Assembly: GCA_900764215.1 (NCBI GenBank)
Contig: CAAFNI010000360.1
Location: 1-5,396, forward strand
DNA from: an uncultured Sutterella sp.
GTDB lineage: Bacteria; Pseudomonadota; Gammaproteobacteria; Burkholderiales; Burkholderiaceae_F
Length of the DNA: 5,396 bases
Direction of reading: 5' to 3'
Shown here: positions 1-5,396 of the stretch, in pieces
Layout of the letters: every line of letters starts with the position of its first letter
Numbering within the stretch: position 1 is the stretch's first letter
The notes under the pieces: generated by a model
Told to the model about the DNA's origin: nothing
What the model saw: the letters and a program-made list of their open reading frames with translations, nothing else
The model's database searches: none
Program-made: the position numbers and the translations under genes

Positions 1-1146
1 GGCAATGAGCCCCGAAAGCAAGGCGCTGCCCCCGAAGCTCACGAAGGGAAGCGTCAGGCCCTTCGTCGGCAGCAGCCCCGAGGCCACGCCCACGTTGATG
101 AAGACCTGCACGCCGAACCAAACGCCGATGCCCTGCGCAAGAAGACCCTGGAAGAATCGTTCCAATTTGATCGACACGCGCCCTATTTCGAACGCATGCC
201 TAATGAGCCAATAGTAAATGAAGAGAATGAGACAGACGCCCACGAAGCCCGTCTCCTCGGCGACCACCGCCATGATGAAGTCGGTATGCGCCTCGGGAAG
301 GTAGTAGAGCTTTTCGACGGAGCCGCCCAGGCCCACGCCGAAGAGTTCGCCTCGCCCGAATGCGATCAGGGAGTGCGACAGCTGATACGCCTTGTCGAGC
401 ACGTGCTCCGGAGCCCAGGGATCCCAATAGGCGAAGATTCTGCCCAAACGCCATGGCGTATCGATGATCATCCAGAGGACGAAGATTATCACGGCCGAAA
501 TCACGAAAATGAAGATTTTAATGGAGAGGCCGCCTAAAAACAGCACCCCCATGATTTCTGCGACGATGACCACCATGGCGCCCAGATCGGGCTGCTGAAT
601 GATGAGCGCCGAAATGATGATCATGGCAATCGCCATGGGGAAGAAGCCCTTCTGAAAGGAGTGCATGTAGTCCTGCCGCATCACGGCAAACCATGCCGCC
701 ATGATCAGGGCGGCGACCTTCATCATTTCCGAAACCTGAAGATTCATCACGCCGAAATTGATCCATCGCTTCGCGCCGTTGACGGTTTTGCCGATGCCCG
801 GCAGCAGCACGCACACGAGAAGCGCAAGCGCGGCGAAGAACACCCAGAGTGCATAGCGCTGCCAGAAGGACATCGGAATCTTCGTCACGACCCAGCACGC
901 GAGTATGCCCACGAGAATGCTCTGCAGATGCTTCGTGACGAAGTAGAGCGCATCAACTCCGTAGCGGGAGTTGTCCGCAAAAACGGAAGTGGCGGAATAG
1001 ACCATGACCGTGCCGATGCCGAGCAGCGCCGCGACGCAGATGATCACCTCTAGGCTCGCATTCGCGCGTTCCGTGAACTTGGCGGCGGCGCGTCCCGGCG
1101 CCTGCCAGTCCTCCTTCTTCTGCTTGTTGCGACCGAAGCTCAGCAC
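1..1146 (-). CDS. ftsW: Septal peptidoglycan glycosyltransferase FtsW (SEDS family), 3' end outside window
   Basis: 382 residues of FtsW, the SEDS-family membrane polymerase that builds septal glycan strands from lipid II with its transpeptidase partner FtsI. About 20-40 C-terminal residues are off the window, judging by the usual FtsW length. A basic cytoplasmic tail (1-32) precedes the first membrane segment (about 33-53, LLGIGTVMVYSA). Family motifs: NGAKRWINFG (123-132); QQPDLGAMVV (184-193); AYQLSHSLIAFGRGELFGVGLG (253-274); YLPEAHTDF (282-290), whose D289 aligns with the essential acidic residue of SEDS polymerases; and the C-terminal GLLPTKGLTLPFVSFGG (357-373). The GTG at 1146 has a GAGGAG site 5 nt upstream and overlaps the murD stop by 7 nt, implying coupled translation. 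A GTG at codon 34 is a poorer alternative because it would begin inside the first membrane segment. The usual QPSE motif reads QVSE (137-140). FtsW rather than RodA is supported by the dcw context and by the YLPEAHTDF and LLPTKGLTLP motifs. Confidence 0.96.
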   Translation of the reverse strand, partial: MLSFGRNKQKKEDWQAPGRAAAKFTERANASLEVIICVAALLGIGTVMVYSATSVFADNSRYGVDALYFVTKHLQSILVGILACWVVTKIPMSFWQRYALWVFFAALALLVCVLLPGIGKTVNGAKRWINFGVMNLQVSEMMKVAALIMAAWFAVMRQDYMHSFQKGFFPMAIAMIIISALIIQQPDLGAMVVIVAEIMGVLFLGGLSIKIFIFVISAVIIFVLWMIIDTPWRLGRIFAYWDPWAPEHVLDKAYQLSHSLIAFGRGELFGVGLGGSVEKLYYLPEAHTDFIMAVVAEETGFVGVCLILFIYYWLIRHAFEIGRVSIKLERFFQGLLAQGIGVWFGVQVFINVGVASGLLPTKGLTLPFVSFGGSALLSGLIA

Positions 1147-2582
1147 GCCTGCTCCTCAGCCGCAATGGCGCGGGCACAAGCAATGAAGCGAGCGCTTCGC
1201 TCCGCATAATCGCGGAACATGTCCCAGGAGGCGCAGGCGGGCGACAAAAGCAGCACGTCGCCCCGCGCGCGTCTTGCCCAAAGCCACCGCACGGCATCCT
1301 CAAGCGTCGCAAGACGCGCCATGGGAATCCCGGTCGTTCTGAGCGCCTCTTCGATCAAGGGCGCATCCCTCCCGATGAGAGCGACGGCGCCGGCCGTGCC
1401 CGACAGGGCCTGAGCCAGAGGCGAAAAGTCCTGTCCTTTTCCGTCGCCGCCGAGAATGATCAGAATGCGGCGTCCCTGTGCGGCAAAACCCTTGACGGCG
1501 GCAGCGACGGCGCCCACGTTCGTGCCCTTCGAATCATCGATGAAGGTGACGCCCGCGCAGTCGAGCACGCGCTCGACTCGGTGCGGCTCACCCCGATACG
1601 CGGCAAGAGCGGCGAGCGCAGGTCCGACGGGAAGGCCCGCCGCCTCGACGAGGGCGAGCGCGGCAAGCGCGTTCATCGCGTTGTGGCGTCCGGCAATGAG
1701 CAGCGACTTTTCGGGACAAAAGAGCGTCGGTGCGGCCGCATCATCAAGCTTGGAGAGCCAAAGCAGGCCGTCCGCCCCCTTGGAAAGCCCGTATTCGCCT
1801 GCACGAGCGGGCGCATCTGCGCCGAACGTCAGCATGGGGCCGCCTTCGGCCAGGCGCAGCGTCTCCTCGTCCTCGCGATTGACGACGCGAATCGTCTCGG
1901 GCTTGAAAATGCGGCCCTTTGCATCGGCATAGGCCCTCATGCCCCCGTGCCAGTCAAGATGATCCTCGGTGACATTGAGAATCGCTGCAGACGCGCACCT
2001 GAGGCTTGACGTCGTATCAAGCTGAAAGCTTGACAGTTCGAGCACCCAGACCTCAGGCAGAACGCCGGCATCAAGAGCCTTGTCAAGCTCGGTCACGGCA
2101 TTCGGCCCGATGTTGCCCGCCGCCGTCGCGCGGCGGCCGCCCCGGGCGGCCATTTTTGCGACAAGCGTCGTCGTCGTGGTCTTGCCGTTCGTGCCGGTCA
2201 CGCCGATCACGACGGGACGATAGCCCGTGCGCTTCTCCAAGTCCGCGAGCGCGCGCGCGAAAAGCTCGATCTCGCCCACGACCTCGATGCCGCGGGCGCC
2301 CGCCTCGGCAACCAGCGGCGCAGCCGCACCGAAGTGCACGGAGAGTCCGGGCGACATAACAACCAGCGAGACGCCGTCGAGCAGCGACTCGGGAAGGCCG
2401 CCCGTTCGAATGTCAGCCTCGGGCATGTCGTCCCGCAGTCTTTCCCCGCCCGCAGGCGATACGCGCGTGTCGGCGGCGCGAATCAGCCATCCGCGCCGCT
2501 TGAGATGATGCGCGCAGGCGAGCCCCGAAGCGCCGAGCCCTACGATGAGGGCGATCCTTTCTGCTCCAACTTCCGGCTTCAT
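1140..2582 (-). CDS. murD: UDP-N-acetylmuramoyl-L-alanine--D-glutamate ligase MurD
   Basis: Complete 480-residue cytoplasmic ligase that adds D-Glu to UDP-MurNAc-L-Ala using ATP. It is longer than E. coli MurD (438) but within the betaproteobacterial range as I recall it. The N-terminal Rossmann-like domain begins ALIVGLGASGLACA (11-24) and includes MSPGLS (76-81). The ATPase domain carries GVTGTNGKTTTTT (127-139, with P-loop K134), ELSSFQL (182-188) and NVTEDHLDWHG (203-213). K222, in the YADAKGRIF segment, aligns with the lysine that is carbamylated in E. coli MurD. GRHNAMNALAA (298-308) leads to the C-terminal domain with EPHRVE (332-337), DDSKGTN (349-355), GGDGKGQDF (378-386) and LLSPACASWDMF (445-456). 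The start is the ATG at 2582, chosen over upstream TTG codons because of AGGA spacing. The TGA stop lies inside the ftsW start region, with a 7-nt overlap. All motifs expected of an active enzyme are present. Confidence 0.97.
   Translation of the reverse strand: MKPEVGAERIALIVGLGASGLACAHHLKRRGWLIRAADTRVSPAGGERLRDDMPEADIRTGGLPESLLDGVSLVVMSPGLSVHFGAAAPLVAEAGARGIEVVGEIELFARALADLEKRTGYRPVVIGVTGTNGKTTTTTLVAKMAARGGRRATAAGNIGPNAVTELDKALDAGVLPEVWVLELSSFQLDTTSSLRCASAAILNVTEDHLDWHGGMRAYADAKGRIFKPETIRVVNREDEETLRLAEGGPMLTFGADAPARAGEYGLSKGADGLLWLSKLDDAAAPTLFCPEKSLLIAGRHNAMNALAALALVEAAGLPVGPALAALAAYRGEPHRVERVLDCAGVTFIDDSKGTNVGAVAAAVKGFAAQGRRILIILGGDGKGQDFSPLAQALSGTAGAVALIGRDAPLIEEALRTTGIPMARLATLEDAVRWLWARRARGDVLLLSPACASWDMFRDYAERSARFIACARAIAAEEQAC
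1152..1157 (-). promoter_or_regulatory. ftsW ribosome binding site inside murD
   Basis: GAGGAG on the minus strand lies 5 nt before the GTG at 1146-1144, within the last murD codons. This strong site decides the GTG start. No in-frame ATG occurs before the first membrane segment. Confidence 0.8.
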
Positions 2583-2591
2583 GATCAACAA

Positions 2592-2595
2592 TCCT
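2592..2595 (-). promoter_or_regulatory. murD ribosome binding site
   Basis: AGGA on the minus strand sits 9 nt before the ATG at 2582-2580. The in-frame TTG codons at 2591 and 2588 abut or nearly abut this AGGA, leaving no usable spacing. This is why I choose the ATG, which trims three residues from the longest frame. Confidence 0.55.
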
Positions 2596-2610
2596 GTTCA
2601 AGCCTGTTCA
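2593..2610 (-). repeat. 8-bp direct repeat in mraY-murD spacer
   Basis: TGAACAGG on the minus strand occurs twice with a 2-nt spacer (2610-2603 and 2600-2593), a 10-bp period. Each copy ends in a Shine-Dalgarno-like AGG, and the second copy leads into the AGGA proposed for murD. The repeat itself is certain; any function is not. Confidence 0.6.
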
Positions 2611-2637
2611 TGACCTCAAAGGCACAACGAAAACCGC

Positions 2638-3792
2638 TCAACGAATCTTGAGCGTGGAGAGCCCGATGAGCACCAGGATCATTGTGATGATCCAGAAACG
2701 CGTGACGACCTGCGTCTCCTTCCAGCCCTTGAGTTCGAAATGATGGTGAATGGGCGCCATCAAAAAGATGCGCTTTCCGTGGGAGAGACGGAAATAAACC
2801 GTCTGAATCATGACGGAGAGCGTCTCCACGACGAAGATGCCGCCCATGACGGCTAGCACGAGTTCCTGCCGGGTGATGACGGCCATGGTGCCAAGGCAGC
2901 CGCCCAGCGCCAGCGCACCGACGTCGCCCATGAAAACCTGAGCCGGATGCGCGTTGTACCAAAGGAATGCAAGCCCCGCTCCCAGGAGCGCACCGGCAAT
3001 GACCACCAGTTCGCCCGCACCGGGGATGTACGGAAAGATCAGATACCCCGCATAATCCGGACGTCCGACGACGTATGCGAAGATCCCGAGCGCGCCGCCC
3101 ACCATGACGCTGGGCAGAATGGCCAGGCCGTCAAGGCCGTCGGTGAGATTCACCGCATTGGAGCTGCCCACGATCACAACGTACGTGAAGACCATGAAGC
3201 CCACCAGGCCGAGCGGAAGCGCGATGTCCTTGAAGCACGGAATGAGAAGATGAAGGTTTTCGGAAATGTCGAGCGGAAAGCCCGACTCGACCCAGCCCGC
3301 AATCGTCTCCGTGAGCGTGCCGCCCGCCGGAACGGACAGCGCGAAAACGAGGTAAAAGGCGGCCGCAAGACCTATGACGGACTGCCAGGAGAACTTCTCT
3401 CGGGCGCTCATGCCTTTGGGATTGTGGTAGACGACCTTTCGATAATCGTCGATCCAGCCGATCGCACCGTAGCCCAGCGTCACGAAGAGCACGACCCAAA
3501 TGAAGCGGTTGGACAAGTCCGCCCACAGCAAGGTTGAAACCGTGATGGCAAAGAGTATGAGCGCGCCGCCCATCGTCGGCGTGCCGTCCTTGACCAAATG
3601 GCTTTTGGGTCCGTCGGTGCGAACGGCCTGTCCGAAATGCAGGTTCTTGAGCCGCGAGATCATCCAGGGACCGAGCGCGAATCCGATCGCCATGGCCGTC
3701 AGCGCAGCCAGAACCGCGCGAAGCGTCAGGTAGTTGAAGACATTGAAGGCCGGAAAGGCATCGGCCAGGGAGCGGAAAAGTTCTAGAAGCAT
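2638..3792 (-). CDS. mraY: Phospho-N-acetylmuramoyl-pentapeptide-transferase MraY
   Basis: Complete 384-residue integral membrane enzyme. It transfers phospho-MurNAc-pentapeptide from UDP to undecaprenyl phosphate on the cytoplasmic face, making lipid I. About ten hydrophobic segments are seen, the first near residues 24-46 and the last near 363-382. Family signatures: HLVKDGTPTMGG (65-76); the DDYRK magnesium motif with the Asp pair D115-D116; NLTDGLDGLA (215-224); NAHPAQVFMGDVGALALGG (280-298) with the third catalytic Asp at 290; and the substrate-binding histidines in PIHHHFELKGW (347-357). The length, the MLLEL start and GDVGALALGG agree with Burkholderiales MraY as I recall it. The ATG at 3792 fits the family N-terminus, although its ribosome binding site is weak and lies in a hairpin. 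The stop is TGA at 2640-2638, with a 55-nt gap to murD. All key residues are present. Confidence 0.98.
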   Translation of the reverse strand: MLLELFRSLADAFPAFNVFNYLTLRAVLAALTAMAIGFALGPWMISRLKNLHFGQAVRTDGPKSHLVKDGTPTMGGALILFAITVSTLLWADLSNRFIWVVLFVTLGYGAIGWIDDYRKVVYHNPKGMSAREKFSWQSVIGLAAAFYLVFALSVPAGGTLTETIAGWVESGFPLDISENLHLLIPCFKDIALPLGLVGFMVFTYVVIVGSSNAVNLTDGLDGLAILPSVMVGGALGIFAYVVGRPDYAGYLIFPYIPGAGELVVIAGALLGAGLAFLWYNAHPAQVFMGDVGALALGGCLGTMAVITRQELVLAVMGGIFVVETLSVMIQTVYFRLSHGKRIFLMAPIHHHFELKGWKETQVVTRFWIITMILVLIGLSTLKIR

Positions 3793-3798
3793 GCTGCC

Positions 3799-3818
3799 AA
3801 GCCTGAATGCTCAGGCTC
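3799..3818 (-). promoter_or_regulatory. RNA hairpin just upstream of mraY start, overlapping its likely ribosome binding site
   Basis: In the 52-nt murF-mraY gap the transcript reads AGCCTGA-GCAT-TCAGGCT, a perfect 7-bp inverted repeat with a 4-nt loop (arms 3817-3811 and 3806-3800). A flanking G:U pair extends it to 8 bp. The 3' arm holds AGG, 9 nt from the mraY ATG and the best nearby Shine-Dalgarno candidate. Another purine run, AAAGAGAG (3823-3816), partly overlaps the 5' arm. No U-run follows, so this does not look like an intrinsic terminator. A role in controlling mraY translation or in mRNA processing is inference. Confidence 0.5.
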
Positions 3819-3844
3819 TCTTTATTCTTGAAGTGTTGTCGGGG

Positions 3845-5194
3845 TTATTCGCCGTCCGTCAGTGCGCGCACGACGGCGGCAAAGCCCATGTAGTGGCTCG
3901 CCTTAACGGTCGCCGTGCCTCGCAGGCCCTTGAGCGCCTCAATGAGCGCATCGCGGCTTTCAAACCAGCGGGCGCCTTCGCCGAAGGCCTCGGCCGCATG
4001 GCGGGAAAGGGGACCGCAGGCATAAAGGGCGTCAAGGCCGAGCGCGCGAGCGTACAGGCCCGCCTCGCGATGGGCCTCCAGGGCGCCTTCGCCGATTTCG
4101 CCCATGTCGCCCATGACGAAGGTTCTGGGCCCCGGCTCGGCCGCAAGCACGTTCATGGCGGCGCGAACGCTGTCGGGATTGGCATTGTAAGCCTCGTCGA
4201 TCACGACGAGCGCCCCTCTGGCAATGCGCGTGCCGCGTCCGGGCACGGGCTCAAAGGCGGCCAGTCCGGCTTCGACGGCATCGGGCCCGATGCCCATTGC
4301 AAAGGCTGCGGCCGCAGCGCCCGTGGCATTGTGCACGTTGTGGCTGCCCGCAATGCGGAGCTTCGTGCGCACGACATCGCCTTCGTCCGTCTCGATCACG
4401 AGCTCGCCGTTCTCAATGCGGCCCGTCACGTCCGCCTCAATGTCCGGATCCGTCGAATAGGTGAGCTCTCCGACGCCTCGAGCCATCGCCAGGTCGGACC
4501 AGATGCCCGCACACGCGTCGTCTGCGGGATAGACCGCCGTGCCGCTCTCGGGCAGCGCCGCGATCACCAGCCCGTTTTCCCTAGCCGTCTCCTCGACGCC
4601 CTTGAGAAATTCCTGATGCTCGCGCTGCGCATTCGTCAGAAGCGCCACGGTCGGTCGCGTCCAGTCGGCAAGCCTTGCCATTTCGCCCCTGTGGTTCATG
4701 CCGCATTCGAACACCGCGCCGCGGTGTTCGAAGGCAAGCTTCAGAAGCATCTTGGGTACGCCGACCTCGTTGTTGAAGTTGCCCTCGGTCGCACACATGC
4801 GATCCCGCCCCCATCGGGCCAGAAGAATCGAGGCGAGCATCTGAGTCGTCGTGGTCTTGCCGTTGCTCCCTGCCACGACGGCAAGCGGAAGCGCAAAGCG
4901 TCCGCGCCAGGCCTTGGCCGCAAGCCCGAATGCGAGCCCCGCGTCGGTGACGACGATCTGCGCGATCCCGGCATCGACCTTGCGTTCGACAACGGCGCAG
5001 ACGGCGCCGGCCTCGGCCGCCCTGGCGACGAAGTCATGGCCGTCAAAGCGCTCTCCCGACAAGGCGACGAAAACATTCCCCGCCTTCACCGTCCGGGTAT
5101 CCGTCGAAAAACCCTCATAAGATTGCGAAAAATCGCCGGACGCCGCCACGAGAACAGGTTCGAGCGCTTCCAGAAGCTGCTGCAGGCATTCCAT
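3845..5194 (-). CDS. murF: UDP-MurNAc-tripeptide--D-Ala-D-Ala ligase MurF
   Basis: Complete 449-residue Mur ligase, close to the usual 450-460. It adds D-Ala-D-Ala to the UDP-MurNAc tripeptide in the cytoplasm with ATP, giving the pentapeptide used by MraY. Domains in order: an N-terminal UDP-substrate domain (about 1-100, with the STDTR motif at 30-34 and FVALSGERFDGHDF at 42-55); a central ATPase with the P-loop VVAGSNGKTTT (106-116), GNFNNEVGVP (138-147), ECGMNHRGEM (163-172) and TNAQREHQEF (187-196); the SHNVHNATGAAAAA stretch (284-297); and a C-terminal domain with DEAYNANPDS (333-342) and GDMGEIGE (362-369). The ATG at 5194 follows a strong GAGGGAG site at 7 nt, and the stop is TAA. Its start is 2 nt after the murE stop; mraY begins after a 52-nt gap. 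The usual C-terminal KGSR motif reads KASH here (431-434), which is atypical. The family assignment is firm from motifs and context. Confidence 0.97.
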   Translation of the reverse strand: MECLQQLLEALEPVLVAASGDFSQSYEGFSTDTRTVKAGNVFVALSGERFDGHDFVARAAEAGAVCAVVERKVDAGIAQIVVTDAGLAFGLAAKAWRGRFALPLAVVAGSNGKTTTTQMLASILLARWGRDRMCATEGNFNNEVGVPKMLLKLAFEHRGAVFECGMNHRGEMARLADWTRPTVALLTNAQREHQEFLKGVEETARENGLVIAALPESGTAVYPADDACAGIWSDLAMARGVGELTYSTDPDIEADVTGRIENGELVIETDEGDVVRTKLRIAGSHNVHNATGAAAAAFAMGIGPDAVEAGLAAFEPVPGRGTRIARGALVVIDEAYNANPDSVRAAMNVLAAEPGPRTFVMGDMGEIGEGALEAHREAGLYARALGLDALYACGPLSRHAAEAFGEGARWFESRDALIEALKGLRGTATVKASHYMGFAAVVRALTDGE

Positions 5195-5196
5195 GA

Positions 5197-5396
5197 TCAG
5201 ACTCCCTCGGCTGCGCGCAGCATCCGCACGCGCCGTTCATTGAAGGCTTCGCGCACAACCTCAGAATCGCTGAAGTGGTGCTTGACGCCGTTGATTTCCT
5301 GATAGTCCTCATGCCCCTTGCCGGCCACGAGAACCACGTCCGCCGCCCCGGCCTCGGCAACGGCATGACGAATCGCCTCGGCGCGATCCGTCACGA
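5197..5396 (-). CDS. murE: UDP-MurNAc-tripeptide synthetase MurE, C-terminal fragment (5' end outside window)
   Basis: Last 65 codons of MurE, the cytoplasmic ATP-dependent ligase that adds the third stem-peptide residue to UDP-MurNAc-L-Ala-D-Glu. Two bases of an earlier codon sit at the window edge, and the TGA stop is at 5199-5197. The visible part is the end of the C-terminal Mur ligase domain. It shows DRAEAI followed by the family signature DVVLVAGKGHEDYQ (fragment residues 19-32) and then FSDSEVVREAF, closely matching the E. coli MurE C-terminus (VLVAGKGHEDYQ...YSD). The ATP-binding loop and the DNPR-type motif that chooses meso-diaminopimelate over lysine are off the window, so substrate choice is not visible; meso-diaminopimelate is expected in a proteobacterium. 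The murF ribosome binding site lies inside its last codons and the stop is 2 nt before the murF ATG, which implies translational coupling. A tail of about 14 residues after the FSD motif is longer than in E. coli. Confidence 0.95.
   Translation of the reverse strand, partial: VTDRAEAIRHAVAEAGAADVVLVAGKGHEDYQEINGVKHHFSDSEVVREAFNERRVRMLRAAEGV
5202..5208 (-). promoter_or_regulatory. murF ribosome binding site inside murE
   Basis: GAGGGAG on the minus strand lies 7 nt before the ATG at 5194-5192. It is a strong Shine-Dalgarno match within the last codons of murE and supports this ATG as the murF start. Confidence 0.8.

Larger units (their letters stand above)
2585..2611 (-). other. Possible 8-codon leader ORF before murD (speculative)
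   Basis: A short frame ATG...TGA (MNRLEQDC) fills the end of the mraY-murD gap and stops 2 nt before the murD ATG, giving the junction TGATCATG. The real murE-murF junction has the identical 8 bases. A GAGG lies only 2 nt upstream of its ATG, too close for a good ribosome binding site, so translation is doubtful. It may instead be a chance product of the TCATGA repeat. Confidence 0.2.

Noticed and set aside
661..1053. Other long plus-strand frames opposite ftsW, murD and mraY
   Set aside because: All are fully antisense to recognised genes, have low-complexity composition, and lack ribosome binding sites or family motifs. They are treated as shadows.
2583..2591. Upstream TTG start codons for murD
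   Set aside because: They lie within or directly after the AGGA, leaving no spacer, whereas the ATG at 2582 has a normal 9-nt spacing and matches the family N-terminus.
2914..2931. Ala in place of Ser in the MraY GDVGS motif
   Set aside because: GDVGALALGG is, as I recall, normal for Burkholderiales MraY, so it is a lineage marker rather than an anomaly.
3799..3818. Intrinsic terminator between murF and mraY
   Set aside because: The stem is real, but it is followed by UGGCAGCAUG with no U-run and sits directly before a start codon inside an operon.
3818..3845. Internal promoter for mraY (AATAAA-like -10 in the gap)
   Set aside because: An AT-rich patch exists, but no good -35 box lies at the right spacing. 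The match is too weak to call.
3734..5302. A 522-codon open frame on the plus strand, antisense to murF and neighbours
   Set aside because: It lies entirely opposite clear MurF, MurE-end and MraY-start coding sequence, has an Arg/Ala/Gly/His-rich composition with no recognisable domain, and is expected from strong GC bias at third positions.
1..5396. A novel or accessory system (mobile element, defence, CRISPR, toxin-antitoxin)
   Set aside because: Nearly every base belongs to five conserved dcw genes in canonical order, and the gaps are under 60 nt with no sign of insertion.

Overview
The window is a stretch of the dcw (division and cell wall) cluster, with all genes on the minus strand. 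In transcription order, from the right end to the left, it holds the 3' end of murE, complete murF, complete mraY, complete murD, and nearly all of ftsW, which runs off the left edge. The order murE-murF-mraY-murD-ftsW is the classical proteobacterial one. The base composition is GC-rich (about 60% by eye). From recalled family sequences, the MraY (384 residues, MLLEL start, GDVGALALGG motif), MurF (TNAQREHQEF motif) and long MurD look most like Burkholderiales/betaproteobacterial proteins. A gut Sutterella-like lineage is possible, but that is only an inference.

Region by region (minus strand): 5396-5197 is the C-terminus of MurE. A 2-nt gap (TGA-TC-ATG) leads to murF, 5194-3845. A 52-nt gap containing a perfect 7-bp hairpin leads to mraY, 3792-2638. 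A 55-nt gap with a short direct repeat, a duplicated TCATGA palindrome and a possible 8-codon leader ORF leads to murD, 2582-1140. murD overlaps the GTG start of ftsW by 7 nt, and ftsW continues from 1146 to the window edge at 1. Coding density is nearly complete: no gene-free stretch exceeds 60 bases. I see no RNA gene, mobile element, CRISPR array or convincing intrinsic terminator, and no plus-strand gene I believe.

Together the genes carry peptidoglycan precursor synthesis from the cytoplasm to the membrane. MurD adds D-Glu, MurE the third residue and MurF D-Ala-D-Ala to UDP-MurNAc. MraY moves the pentapeptide onto undecaprenyl phosphate (lipid I), and FtsW polymerises the later lipid II at the division septum. 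The tight spacing implies one polycistronic mRNA. The promoter lies outside the window.

I found no novel system. This is a conserved housekeeping region. What deserves a second look is small: the hairpin that may hide the mraY ribosome binding site, the mraY-murD leader with its possible reinitiation ORF, and a few substitutions at usually conserved positions of FtsW and MurF.
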